Below are positions 54,044 to 63,374 of a stretch of 64,000 nt of DNA, one piece after another. A program made the position numbers and the translations under genes. Below the pieces are notes generated by a model. That model had not been told where the DNA came from. It made no database searches and saw nothing but the letters and a program-made list of their open reading frames with translations. The stretch's first letter is position 1; every line of letters starts with the position of its first letter. Source of the DNA: Savagea serpentis. Its GTDB lineage: Bacteria; Bacillota; Bacilli; Bacillales_A; Planococcaceae. The stretch covers positions 96,191 to 160,190 of the forward strand of contig NZ_JADKPV010000006.1 in NCBI RefSeq assembly GCF_015351395.1, given 5' to 3'.

Positions 54044-56474
54044 TATAACTAGAAATAAGAAAAGATTCTTTCTTTCATTATTAGGAATAATCATTGGGGT
54101 TTCTTTTATTACTTCTATGTTTATCGCTGATAAAACAACTAAAGATGTTTTTGAATATTATGAGCAAATGTATGTGGCAGATGCAGATTATTGGTTTTTA
54201 AGTGATGAATATAGTTTTTCAGAAGATGATCTTTTATCTAAAATAGACGATTCCATGTTTTCTGAATCGTTACTTGTACTAGATAAACAAGCATTTATTG
54301 AAATTAGTGATAAAACATTGTCTCAACGCTCTGTAAGAATAACAGGTGTAGATGATCAAAATAGTCTTTTATTGAAGCTACCTGTTATTAGTGGAGATTT
54401 GGATAACGAAGGTTTGGTTATACCGCATGTACTCGCCAATCTCTTAAATAAAAAAGTAGGAGATACAATTAGATTCAGCGGTTTAGGGGAGTCTAAAATA
54501 TCTGCTATCGTTGAATATAATCAACTTCTTGCGAGTCCAAGTAACTGGGAATCGGCAGAATCGGCAAGTTTTCGAATAATAGCTCCGCTAAGTTTATTAA
54601 GGGAATGGACCGGTCTAGATGGTGAAGTATCCTATGTCAGAGTTAAAGCTGTTAATAATGGGGACAAAATATATCAAGAGCTGCAGCAAAACCTCATAAA
54701 TTCAAATATATATGTGCAACCTGTTGTAGCTGATGACAGACAGAGTAATGATATTGATGGATTGTATACTTTCTTTTATCTAATTGCAGGACTATCCATG
54801 CTTATTAGTGGTTTCATCGTGTTTAATATGATTTATACAAGTGTCATGGAAAGAAAAAAAGAATTTGCAATTATGAAAAGTCTTGGATATTTAAAATCCT
54901 CTATTTCAAAATTAGTTTTATATGAAGTTATTTTAATGTCGACAATCGGTACTATCTTAGGTCTTCCATTAGGTATTTTCTTAGGTGATTTATTCATGAA
55001 AACACTTCTAAATGTCTTTGAATTCGATATGGTGTATACATTGAATTGGAAATTACCTATAATTATTTCTGCTATATTAGGAATTGGATTCCCAGTGATA
55101 TCCTCTTTGTTTCCTATATATAATGCCGGAAAAACTTCAGTTCTTTTAACTTTAAAAAGAAATGATGAAACACCAGATTTAAAAAAGCAACTTTTATTAA
55201 GAGGAATATCTGGTTTGGGATTACTTGTATTTATTTTTATTGATCATTCTATTTCTTATATAGCGATTTTATTAAGTCTGTTTTTATTATTCCCATTCTT
55301 ACTAATTGGAATTAGTAAAATATTTAAATCATTATTTAAAATGTTTTTCGGTTATGCTGGAGTTATGGCAATCCAAAGTCTTTTAAACCAACTAAATCGA
55401 AACTCTAATACGTCTGCTGTTCTCGGAATAGGGATAGCTATAATATTAATGTTAAGTTCAGTAATTGAGTCTGCTCCTGAAAGTTATGCAGAAGAAATAA
55501 GAAATACATTTGGTGGTGACATTAGAATAACTTCGGAAGTACCATGGTCGAATAGTGACATTACAACTTTGCAAAAATATGATTCTATATTGAATGTCAC
55601 ACCTTTAACAGAAGCAACACCAATTACATGGAATACTATAAAGGGAGAGCTACGACAGTTTTCTATTTTTGCAATAAATAAAGAGAAACCTATTCTATTT
55701 ACTGAATTCAATGAAAAGTATGTTGAAAAAGTCATAAATAGTGAGCCCTCTATAATACTTGGACAACGAGCATATGATGAATGGGGAGGTAAGATTGGAA
55801 ATGATATGTATATAAATACTCCCTTAGGAAAACAAAAATTCAAAGTTATCGATGTTGTTGATACATCACATTATTCAGGTTATGTGGGCTTTATGAATCA
55901 AGAAACATTAAATACTGAATTTGGTTGGAAAAATAGTTTTGATTTATTACTAACTTTAAATGATGAATCTCAGGAAAAACAAATAGCAAATCAATTATTT
56001 GAAGATTTTAATCTTCATTTATCCAAAATTAGAACTGTAAATAATGAAATTAATTCTAAAACAGCAGCTCTTTCTGGTACAAAAAATTTAATATTAGTTA
56101 TGCTAGTTTTAATTATCGGTTTAGCAAGCATAGGAACTGCAAATACTCTCTTAATGAATACATTAGAACGTAGAGCTGAAATAGGAACAATGAGAGCAAT
56201 AGGATTTACACGACAACAAGTGAACAGAATGATTATAAGTGAAGGTCTATTAATAGGTTTATCTGGGTTTATTGGAGGTGCTATTGCGACTATTACATTA
56301 CTCTATATGATGAGCAAATCAACGGCTTTAGAAAATTTCATTTCATTTCAAGTACCGATTTTCAGTTTGATATTAGCCTTAATCTCGTCCATTGTATTAA
56401 GTGTGATAGCAGCTTGGATTTCTAGTATATTAACAAGTAGAATAAATATCATGTCATCACTTAAAGAAGGTTGA
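54012..56474 (+). CDS. FtsX-like ABC permease
   Basis: An 820-residue permease that starts at 54012 (MLNTWLISWR) behind AAAGGAAG. One helix near residue 20 precedes an extracellular domain of about 230 residues. Three helices with the FtsX core follow (MERKKEFAIMKSLGYLKSSI), then a second extracellular domain and a second FtsX core near the C-terminus (LERRAEIGTMRAIGFTRQQV). The duplicated FtsX layout is seen in long MacB-like exporters of Firmicutes. Its substrate is unknown. Confidence 0.88.
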   Translation: MLNTWLISWRNITRNKKRFFLSLLGIIIGVSFITSMFIADKTTKDVFEYYEQMYVADADYWFLSDEYSFSEDDLLSKIDDSMFSESLLVLDKQAFIEISDKTLSQRSVRITGVDDQNSLLLKLPVISGDLDNEGLVIPHVLANLLNKKVGDTIRFSGLGESKISAIVEYNQLLASPSNWESAESASFRIIAPLSLLREWTGLDGEVSYVRVKAVNNGDKIYQELQQNLINSNIYVQPVVADDRQSNDIDGLYTFFYLIAGLSMLISGFIVFNMIYTSVMERKKEFAIMKSLGYLKSSISKLVLYEVILMSTIGTILGLPLGIFLGDLFMKTLLNVFEFDMVYTLNWKLPIIISAILGIGFPVISSLFPIYNAGKTSVLLTLKRNDETPDLKKQLLLRGISGLGLLVFIFIDHSISYIAILLSLFLLFPFLLIGISKIFKSLFKMFFGYAGVMAIQSLLNQLNRNSNTSAVLGIGIAIILMLSSVIESAPESYAEEIRNTFGGDIRITSEVPWSNSDITTLQKYDSILNVTPLTEATPITWNTIKGELRQFSIFAINKEKPILFTEFNEKYVEKVINSEPSIILGQRAYDEWGGKIGNDMYINTPLGKQKFKVIDVVDTSHYSGYVGFMNQETLNTEFGWKNSFDLLLTLNDESQEKQIANQLFEDFNLHLSKIRTVNNEINSKTAALSGTKNLILVMLVLIIGLASIGTANTLLMNTLERRAEIGTMRAIGFTRQQVNRMIISEGLLIGLSGFIGGAIATITLLYMMSKSTALENFISFQVPIFSLILALISSIVLSVIAAWISSILTSRINIMSSLKEG

Positions 56475-56480
56475 GTCTAA

Positions 56481-56987
56481 ATGTCAGTTAAATATGGAAT
56501 ACTAACACTATTATCTATTCATCAAAATCACGGATATGATTTGAAGATAGAATTAGAGTCCCTGTTGGGAGCAAACGTAAAAATTAATGCTGGGCAGATA
56601 TACACAACTCTTGATCGCTTAATTCGAGATGAGCTTGTCCGATTAGTCGGTGAAGACGATCAAGAGAGGAAAATTTATACGATAGAACCTAAGGGAGTAA
56701 TCGAATTAACGAAGTGGTTATTAGAACCTGTACCCTATGTATCTACTAGAGATAGCTTTCATTTTAAGTGGAGCTGTGCTCGAAAAATAAAATTTGATCA
56801 CGAAGAAAAAATGCTCAATCAACAAAAGCTCGTTATCATGCAAGATGTAATGGAATTGACTAAATTAAAAACAGAGTGTTTATTAAATAACGAAGAAGAT
56901 AAATACTTATTAATTAGTGGTGCACTTTTACATCTAGAAGCTGATTTAAATTGGATACATCAGATTGAGAATAGAAGATATAAGTAA
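56481..56987 (+). CDS. PadR-family transcriptional regulator (second)
   Basis: A 168-residue PadR protein with N-terminal winged helix (YGILTLLSIHQNHGYDLKIE, GQIYTTLDRLIRDELVRL) and a longer C-terminal helical domain of the Vir_act type (FDHEEKMLNQQKLVIMQDVM). It lies six bases after the permease and is in the same operon, so it probably represses the ABC genes through the ATACTAAGTAT palindromes. Confidence 0.9.
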   Translation: MSVKYGILTLLSIHQNHGYDLKIELESLLGANVKINAGQIYTTLDRLIRDELVRLVGEDDQERKIYTIEPKGVIELTKWLLEPVPYVSTRDSFHFKWSCARKIKFDHEEKMLNQQKLVIMQDVMELTKLKTECLLNNEEDKYLLISGALLHLEADLNWIHQIENRRYK

Positions 56988-57048
56988 AAGGTTTTGATAA
57001 CAGTTTGTTTAGGTAGTTGAAATATATGGAGAAAGAGAAGGATGCTCT

Positions 57049-57690
57049 TTGCTAAATATAATCATTCAATATAGCTGGGGAATATTTATTTTTATAGAGG
57101 TACTATCACTATTAGCACTAATTTTATTTGGAGTCGCTAGATATTTCTTTGATAAAACAAAATTAAGTCTTTTCTTCATATCGTTTTTCTTATTTTTGTT
57201 AATCATTGAAGGAGCTCTTGCTTTTTATATTTATATCCAAACAGGCGAAATATCTACAATTCAAATTGTCATCACTATATTTATTCTTTATGCTTGTACA
57301 TTTGGAATATTAGATTTTATTAATCTGGATCGCTGGATGCGCCAAAAAATCGGGACATTACGTGGTATTGAATTGTTAACTAAAAAGGACTATGAAATTA
57401 TCAACAAAAAGAACGATGCAAAATATATTTCGAGGAAATATCGTAGAACTTCTGTTATACATTTAATTGTTTTTTTGACTGTTCAAATTTTTTTATGGAC
57501 TTTAGGTACAACAAGTTTTTCAGAGATGAAGATGTATTTAAGTGACTTTTCATGGGTTGAAAGTGGAGATTCTAAATTATCTCCTTATCCAAATAATCTC
57601 ACTTTAGGTATAGGAGTGATCTGGGGAATTGTGTTTATAGTTGATTTTGTATATTCTTGGTGTTACATATTGTTTTCTAGAAAATCATAA
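57049..57690 (+). CDS. Hypothetical integral membrane protein
   Basis: A 213-residue protein with a TTG start, weakly supported by an upstream AAGGATG. Five hydrophobic segments are visible: about residues 7-27, 37-60, 72-92, 137-156 and 187-210. A cytoplasmic loop (LDRWMRQKIGTLRGIELLTK) lies between the third and fourth. It follows the second padR by 61 bases and may be the last gene of that operon. No family recognised. Confidence 0.6.
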   Translation: MLNIIIQYSWGIFIFIEVLSLLALILFGVARYFFDKTKLSLFFISFFLFLLIIEGALAFYIYIQTGEISTIQIVITIFILYACTFGILDFINLDRWMRQKIGTLRGIELLTKKDYEIINKKNDAKYISRKYRRTSVIHLIVFLTVQIFLWTLGTTSFSEMKMYLSDFSWVESGDSKLSPYPNNLTLGIGVIWGIVFIVDFVYSWCYILFSRKS

Positions 57691-57875
57691 CTCAAGATAC
57701 AAATGGGCTGATAAGTTGAAGTACTATCGAATGGTTAAAGCATATGCTTTTAAAGCGCTTAATTTCGTACTTAAGAGGGTTAACCGCAATAACTATTCAA
57801 TCATGCAGAGAGTGAGCCTATACAACCAACTAAGACACATAAATGGATTATTCTCATTCAGAATTCGATATACTC

Positions 57876-57913
57876 AAAAAAACCTCGTTGCTAGCCACGG
57901 AATTAGCAACGAG
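57876..57913 (-). terminator. Terminator-like hairpin
   Basis: CTCGTTGCTA (57884-57893) and TAGCAACGAG (57904-57913) form a 10-base stem that runs into T7 on the minus strand. It follows the tmRNA-type terminator at 57931-57974 and may be a second one or belong to a lost gene. The 57691-57875 stretch shows no recognisable gene. Confidence 0.65.
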
Positions 57914-57930
57914 TATAATATTTCATGAAA

Positions 57931-57974
57931 AAGAAAAAGTGTCAGAAACCTGATCTATCAAGGTTTCTGACACT
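57931..57974 (-). terminator. Terminator downstream of a tmRNA 3' end
   Basis: A 14-base perfect stem (AGTGTCAGAAACCT/AGGTTTCTGACACT) around a 9-base loop, followed by T5 on the minus strand. It lies 26 bases after the tmRNA-type 3' end at 58001-58020 and is what one expects behind ssrA. Confidence 0.85.
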
Positions 57975-58000
57975 AGGTAAAACCATATGAAATTCACATA

Positions 58001-58020
58001 TGGAGACGGCGGGAGTCGAA
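58001..58020 (-). other. Attachment-site core: 3' end of ssrA (tmRNA)
   Basis: On the minus strand the bases read TTCGACTCCCGCCGTCTCCA, the T-arm and acceptor 3' strand of bacterial tmRNA. Upstream on the same strand the tmRNA body is absent (AT-rich sequence instead). The element is therefore a duplicated att core left by an integrase that uses the ssrA 3' end. The intact ssrA should lie beyond the right window edge on the minus strand, with the island between. Confidence 0.85.
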
Positions 58021-58086
58021 TCTACCATTAGCAATATCATTATACATATGATGCTTACATTGTTTTTCAGTACCTCGACATAAATT

Positions 58087-58108
58087 TGACTACGTTAATG
58101 ACTACGTT
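58087..58108. repeat. Direct repeats TGACTACGTT, possible integrase arm sites
   Basis: TGACTACGTT occurs at 58087-58096 and 58099-58108 with a 12-base period, about 70 bases inside the island from the att core. Short direct repeats at this distance are typical of arm-type binding sites of tyrosine recombinases. The rest of 58021-58402 holds no gene I can support. Confidence 0.5.
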
Positions 58109-58402
58109 TGATAAAAATCTTGACTGTCCAAGTAATTAAAACATAAGTTGATTTCCAATATAAAATAGTAGAAATATTTACAGTCCTATTAGAAAGTAGT
58201 CTGACACTTCGATAAAAATTTTAGATATTGTTTAGTATGATAAACAAAAAGCAAAGCTCTTTTTTATTCAAATCCTCAATTGTTAAATCGCTTTATATTT
58301 CAACTTTACTTTTGATGAAATTCACAGTAGATATTTAAAAGTTAAAAAAATTAGAAGATTTCAATTCTACTTTCTTAGATCATTCCCAATTTTTAGCCAT
58401 TA

Positions 58403-59563
58403 TTATAAGTGATACGAATACTCTCTTCTGAATTTCAGTAATTCCTTATTAAGCAATATCCCCGTATGAATTCTTTTATTCTCAAAAGCTCTAACACGTT
58501 CATTGACACCTTCAAAAACCAAATTATGCTTTTCTATTTCATTTAACTCTCTTACAATATCAGTAATTTTTTTCTCAATATGCGACTCAAATAACTTTCT
58601 TTCCTCTTCTGAATTGTATAAGAGGACTAACTCCATAAAATTATTCCTCGAATATCTTGCATCTTCACTATTTTCATCAAATAAAAAAATATTTAATTGA
58701 TATTTAAGCGAACCTTTAACATAATATTTATATGATAGTTTCTCTTTTTGATTCTTAGCTGATGGAATAAACCCCCAGCTAGGAACTGGTGCAACATACC
58801 TCCCACTATCAAGTACAACAGACTGACACTCAAATAAAACCGTCATATAATATTTGCATTGAAGTGTTCCATATGAAGTTGAAGAATTCGTTTGATAATA
58901 AGAATAGAACTCTCGATTTGTATTATCAAACCGATCTTCATAATCATATATTTGTTCAATAGTAAATTCAGGGGATGGGTTATAATAACTAATAGAATCG
59001 TTTATGGTCCATTTTTTCTTTTCCGATAAGGAATGCTTTAATCTGTCTATTGGCAATGGAAGAAGTCCGAATCTTCTTTTCCATAAGTTCTCTACAACTT
59101 TTTCATCAGCAGATTTGTCTTTAGGTGTATTTGTATCCATAATCCTCGAATAAATATGGTATGCTCTCACTTTCTTCTTACCGTCACTGTAGTCTTTTGT
59201 TAAAAAATATGGTGTTCGATTACTTTGCTTGATAATTAAAACATCAATGCAGTCGTTGCCTAACTCCAAACTATTATATTCAACAACAGGTCTATATCCA
59301 CCTTCAAAATCCTTCTCTCTTAAAAAAGAAATGAAATTTTCTTGGTTTTTTCTATTTGGATCATTTTCTACACCCACGATTCTTCCATCATCGGTTATTC
59401 CAAAAATAAGATACGCATCTCGGTTCTCGGTGTTATTGGCCAAGCAGATAATATCGTGTAACAAATCTGCCCTATTTTCATGATATTGTTGCTTATAATC
59501 CCAATAAGCCCCTTCATATTTCTTGCTTATTAATTCATTAATTTTCTCTTTCAACGATACCAA
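58403..59563 (-). CDS. AlbA_2 (Schlafen-type) domain protein
   Basis: A 386-residue protein with the AlbA_2/AAA-4 fold in the first 150 residues: YEGAYWDYKQQYHENRADLL, DIICLANNTENRDAYLIFGI and TDDGRIVGVENDP. This domain is shared with Schlafen RNases and is common in phage-defence loci. The remaining 230 residues are unrecognised and may be a sensor. I start it at the TTG at 59561-59563 behind GAGGTGAG; the frame stays open to 59638. It lies downstream of the STAND gene, separated by 307 bases with a hairpin, so it may have its own promoter. Confidence 0.75.
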   Translation of the reverse strand: MVSLKEKINELISKKYEGAYWDYKQQYHENRADLLHDIICLANNTENRDAYLIFGITDDGRIVGVENDPNRKNQENFISFLREKDFEGGYRPVVEYNSLELGNDCIDVLIIKQSNRTPYFLTKDYSDGKKKVRAYHIYSRIMDTNTPKDKSADEKVVENLWKRRFGLLPLPIDRLKHSLSEKKKWTINDSISYYNPSPEFTIEQIYDYEDRFDNTNREFYSYYQTNSSTSYGTLQCKYYMTVLFECQSVVLDSGRYVAPVPSWGFIPSAKNQKEKLSYKYYVKGSLKYQLNIFLFDENSEDARYSRNNFMELVLLYNSEEERKLFESHIEKKITDIVRELNEIEKHNLVFEGVNERVRAFENKRIHTGILLNKELLKFRREYSYHL

Positions 59564-59684
59564 ATTTCTCACCTCTATGTAATGAATAAGTCTGTTTGGA
59601 AAGGGTGAACTTGAACCAGTAATAATAGTATTTTGCAAGTCGAAAAATCAATGTAAAGTATATCTCTTCCTAATTAATAAAACA

Positions 59685-59710
59685 GGAGGAAATAATTAAT
59701 AATTTCCTCC
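59685..59710 (-). terminator. Terminator-like hairpin after the STAND gene
   Basis: GGAGGAAAT and ATTTCCTCC are 9-base arms around an 8-base loop. On the minus strand it continues TGTTTTATT, a weak T-tract. It separates the STAND and AlbA_2 genes. The remaining 59564-59870 sequence shows no gene. Confidence 0.55.
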
Positions 59711-59870
59711 ACTACATATATTTTATCCCAATCTGTTCACTAAGTCCGTCAACAATTTAAAAAGTGATTATAAAAAATTATACCTATAAAGAGTAATAAC
59801 AAGGTTTTTCTGCGATTTTTTACATCATGCCACCCATTTAATATTACAATAATTATGATCAAGTAAGCAT

Positions 59871-62800
59871 TTAAAACACTTCATGAGCATTTTCCTCCTT
59901 CCAAGTATAGTTAGTTGTTTTTTTATCATCTAAATCGCAAATCAGAGATTCTTTTAAGAACCATTTTAGAATTTTATACATCATATCCCAGTTGATTTCT
60001 ATATTATATTTGTCTATAAAATCAGGTATATTTCCAATTAAAAAGTGCCATTCTCCAATATATTCCTTCTTTAATACTCTTGCAAAAATTGAACTATGAA
60101 TAATTTTTAGGTAGTTTTTCTGAATTTCATTTATATCATAAATTGAATATATATCTACAAAAGGAAGACATGAATACCAGCCATCTGTATATATTGAAAT
60201 TTCTAGGTATCCAATTTTATTATCCTTGATATAATCCATATCCCGCTCATGAATGCAACCATTCTCAAATGGAACATACTCGGTATTTACTTTTGGCTCA
60301 TCTTTAACCAACTCAATTCCTTTTTCAGTTATCATTTCTTCGATGTCGCTATCTGAAATCCACCCAATTATTCTATAATCATAATATGCTATAGCGTCGA
60401 GAATCCTACTACAATACTTACTTCTTAAAGGTTTTATAATATCTTTATATTCAATTGACTTACTATAGCTATGATATGATAGAGTTTCGTATATTTCTCT
60501 ATCAATATGTTCAACATTTATGCAATCAATTTTTTCAGGCATCAAATTAAATATATTAACTGGAAAATCCTCATCGTGAAATGCCCGATTTTTCTCTAGT
60601 TTATATATTAAGGATTCATCCGCAATATCAATATAATTTGTGAGCAGATGTCTGATTCCTTTCTCGCTTTGGTTCATAACTTTTCTAATGATATTAATTG
60701 ACTCGAATTCATCCAAATAACCAAATTTCTCAAAGACTTTCAATGCCACGTCTAGTGTGTATACGCTGTAATCTTTTCGGTTATAGTACATAGTCCAAAC
60801 TCTATTAACTGAAAAGATATCAATCTCCTTATTTTCATAATTTGCTAATCTTATAAATGATTTTGCATACTCTACTACATCAAAAGAACCATTAAAAGAT
60901 CTTTCCTTTATTAATTCCTCTAGAGACTTTTTGCAAAATATATTCTCCTCTTTTAGTTTTCCTAATTCTAAGAGTTGATAATTAACTGATAATAATATTT
61001 TGTTCGACCATTTCCCTTCAATGTTATATTTTTCAACAATCTTTCTCAATTGACATACAGCTAGTTCCTTGTCTTTCTTGAAATAATTATCTAAGATTTC
61101 ATAGTAATTATCATCTTGATCATGATTTACCCATACTCTAACCATATGATTAATTAGAATATCCTGTTTCTCAAATTGACACTCGTTTTCCATTTTTTCT
61201 AACTTTCCCTCTAAATTTGGAAACTCTTCTCTTTTTTTGAAGAAATTTTCTTCCTCAAATACCGTCTCATATAAATTATATAAATTGTTAGAACTATACA
61301 TATTATCCATTAAATACTTCTGATAAGATGCCTTGTCTTCCCCTTTCAAAAGAATATAAGTTCTCCACATAACTCCAGAACTAAACAGTTCTTCCTCAAT
61401 AATAAAGTGGTTATTCATATATACGAGTATCTGATAAACTAATCCGTCATATCCAATCAAATCATTACGATTAGCCATTTGATAAATCAAAGAAAACGAA
61501 TAATATTGATATATATCTAATACTCCTTCTCGTTGTTCCAGTAACATTTGAAGTTGACTATAGAAGGAAGTTATTGAATTAAAATCTAATGTTTTTTTTA
61601 GTAAAGCTGAAAAATTATCAAATTTACTATACCTTATTAATACTTTTCTATAAAAATCTTCACTTAACTCAAATGAAGATAATCTAGACATGAAATTTAC
61701 ATTTCCATTTAATAAACTTTCCTGTACAAAACTATTAACTTTCTCTTCCAACTTTGGATAATTATCAATTTCATGTCTGAGGTATGTATTGAAACTATCA
61801 TGAATTAAAGAAACCCTATTTAATTTTATTTCAAATAAGTAAGGATAATCTCTAATAAAATCCATTATGGCATCTATCATAAACGATTCTCCAAGAATTG
61901 ATGTTAATTCGGACTCTAAAAAGAAACTATTATTTGTTGCAAATATTGCTAATAATGATTTAACGCTAGTATTATTAAGTAATGTATCATAATAATGGAA
62001 TAAGCTTTCAACTTTTAGAGTATTATCAAATTCTTTATATATAAGATAATGTTCTACAATGAAATAAGTTATTATCGGATAACCATCTGTAACCTCAAAT
62101 ATCTTCTCAATTACTTTATAATCATAGATGTTGTGACCCATAGACAAATACAATGCTGTTTCTTCAAAATTCCAATTTGGCAATTCTATATTTTTCCATC
62201 CAATTTCAACTTTAAGTGGTCTAGATAAAACAACCGTATGAGTTTTTTTCAATAAATCAATAAAGTCAATGAACATATGAAGTTCTTTTTGATTATAATT
62301 CTCAACATGATCTAATCCATCTATAATTATTATCTTTTCTTGAGATAGAATCTCTTGAATTAGCTCTTCTTGGGTATAATTCTTTGGAGATTTAAAAACT
62401 GCAAGGGCAAGATCGTCTAAAAACACATTAAATTGTAATCGTTTGATTAGCATTTCGTCCTGGGAGCCAGTCCAAAACCTATACACTATAGCATCTTTAT
62501 ACTTTTGAATCAGCTCATCAACATAGTGACTTTTTCCTACTCCTGGTTTACCGATTATCCATAGAATCCCCTTTTCAATAATATCTAGTGGTTCTCTAAT
62601 CAAAATTGTTTTTTCGTTTAAATCAAATGACATTCTAATTACCTTAGGTAGTTCCGCTTGATTAATTTCAAAACAAGAGGAAGTTATAAGCGAAAATGCG
62701 AATTGAATTATCTGAACCTCTCTGCTTTCAGAGCTAAACATCTCATCAAGTAAATCCTGTACTGTATTAGGAGTAAGAGGTATTATCACAATTTCATTTA

Positions 62801-63146
62801 TTACTATTGATGGAAACCCCATGAATTCTGAATTTGTTTGAATTTGATCTGTATTAATTATTAGAATATTATTCTCTTCTTTATTATAGTTATTTGAATT
62901 TCCTTTGATTTGTACACTTTCATTAGTTATCAAAATATCTTCTAATTTAGTATTAGCGTAGTTTTTTACCTGAACTCTATAATTCTCATTTGCTATTATA
63001 TATAAATCATCAAAATTTCCTTCCGTTATCGCTTCTGCTTCAATCCTCTTAATAACCCTCTCAGAATCCATTTTCGCTAGAAATAACGTAAATATATAGT
63101 GTTGGTATGTATATCCTTTTAATGCGTTCTGAGCAACTTTTCCCAT
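59871..63146 (-). CDS. STAND NTPase with N-terminal PD-(D/E)XK-like nuclease (Avs-like defence protein)
   Basis: A 1091-residue protein. Residues 1-75 resemble Cap4/DUF4297-type nuclease domains: ALKGYTYQHYIFTLFLAKM, then EGNFDDLY (Asp) and YRVQVKNY (Gln-x-Lys). Residues about 190-330 form a STAND NTPase: Walker A IIGKPGVGKSH (about 198-208), Walker B KIIIIDGLDHVE (about 271-282), sensor VVLSRPLK. The last 600 residues are helical, without clear repeats, and probably sense the trigger. The layout effector-NTPase-sensor is that of antiviral STAND proteins, but it is shorter than the usual Avs types. I start at the ATG at 63144-63146; a GTG one codon earlier is equally possible. It lies in an ssrA island next to a decayed restriction enzyme. 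Confidence 0.82.
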   Translation of the reverse strand: MGKVAQNALKGYTYQHYIFTLFLAKMDSERVIKRIEAEAITEGNFDDLYIIANENYRVQVKNYANTKLEDILITNESVQIKGNSNNYNKEENNILIINTDQIQTNSEFMGFPSIVINEIVIIPLTPNTVQDLLDEMFSSESREVQIIQFAFSLITSSCFEINQAELPKVIRMSFDLNEKTILIREPLDIIEKGILWIIGKPGVGKSHYVDELIQKYKDAIVYRFWTGSQDEMLIKRLQFNVFLDDLALAVFKSPKNYTQEELIQEILSQEKIIIIDGLDHVENYNQKELHMFIDFIDLLKKTHTVVLSRPLKVEIGWKNIELPNWNFEETALYLSMGHNIYDYKVIEKIFEVTDGYPIITYFIVEHYLIYKEFDNTLKVESLFHYYDTLLNNTSVKSLLAIFATNNSFFLESELTSILGESFMIDAIMDFIRDYPYLFEIKLNRVSLIHDSFNTYLRHEIDNYPKLEEKVNSFVQESLLNGNVNFMSRLSSFELSEDFYRKVLIRYSKFDNFSALLKKTLDFNSITSFYSQLQMLLEQREGVLDIYQYYSFSLIYQMANRNDLIGYDGLVYQILVYMNNHFIIEEELFSSGVMWRTYILLKGEDKASYQKYLMDNMYSSNNLYNLYETVFEEENFFKKREEFPNLEGKLEKMENECQFEKQDILINHMVRVWVNHDQDDNYYEILDNYFKKDKELAVCQLRKIVEKYNIEGKWSNKILLSVNYQLLELGKLKEENIFCKKSLEELIKERSFNGSFDVVEYAKSFIRLANYENKEIDIFSVNRVWTMYYNRKDYSVYTLDVALKVFEKFGYLDEFESINIIRKVMNQSEKGIRHLLTNYIDIADESLIYKLEKNRAFHDEDFPVNIFNLMPEKIDCINVEHIDREIYETLSYHSYSKSIEYKDIIKPLRSKYCSRILDAIAYYDYRIIGWISDSDIEEMITEKGIELVKDEPKVNTEYVPFENGCIHERDMDYIKDNKIGYLEISIYTDGWYSCLPFVDIYSIYDINEIQKNYLKIIHSSIFARVLKKEYIGEWHFLIGNIPDFIDKYNIEINWDMMYKILKWFLKESLICDLDDKKTTNYTWKEENAHEVF

Positions 63147-63374
63147 CACTTTTCTACCCCCTTACATGGAAAATAAATTTTTATAGTTATGTTTAAATTG
63201 TAATATTTTGTATTTTTTCACTTTAATATTATCACTTTAAATACAAGTCACTCTTACTATTTTTATTTAATCTAAATTCTTCTTTCTCTTTGTTATTTAC
63301 ATTTTAAATAATTCAATGATTTTTCCAGAAACTCAGGCCAATTCATATTTTGCTTCTCTAGAGATGACTTAAAA
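63147..63374. other. AT-rich intergenic region
   Basis: Probably contains the STAND gene promoter. I see AT-rich sequence without a convincing -35/-10 pair, repeat or RNA gene. Confidence 0.4.

Noticed and set aside
57641..57928. Open frame of 95 codons on the plus strand overlapping the end of the membrane-protein gene
   Set aside because: No ribosome site, no recognisable family, and its end lies in a terminator hairpin; likely a chance frame or an unrecognisable remnant.
58001..58020. A complete tmRNA or tRNA gene at the att core
   Set aside because: Only the 3' end is present; no 5' acceptor half, tag-reading frame or pseudoknots can be found around it.
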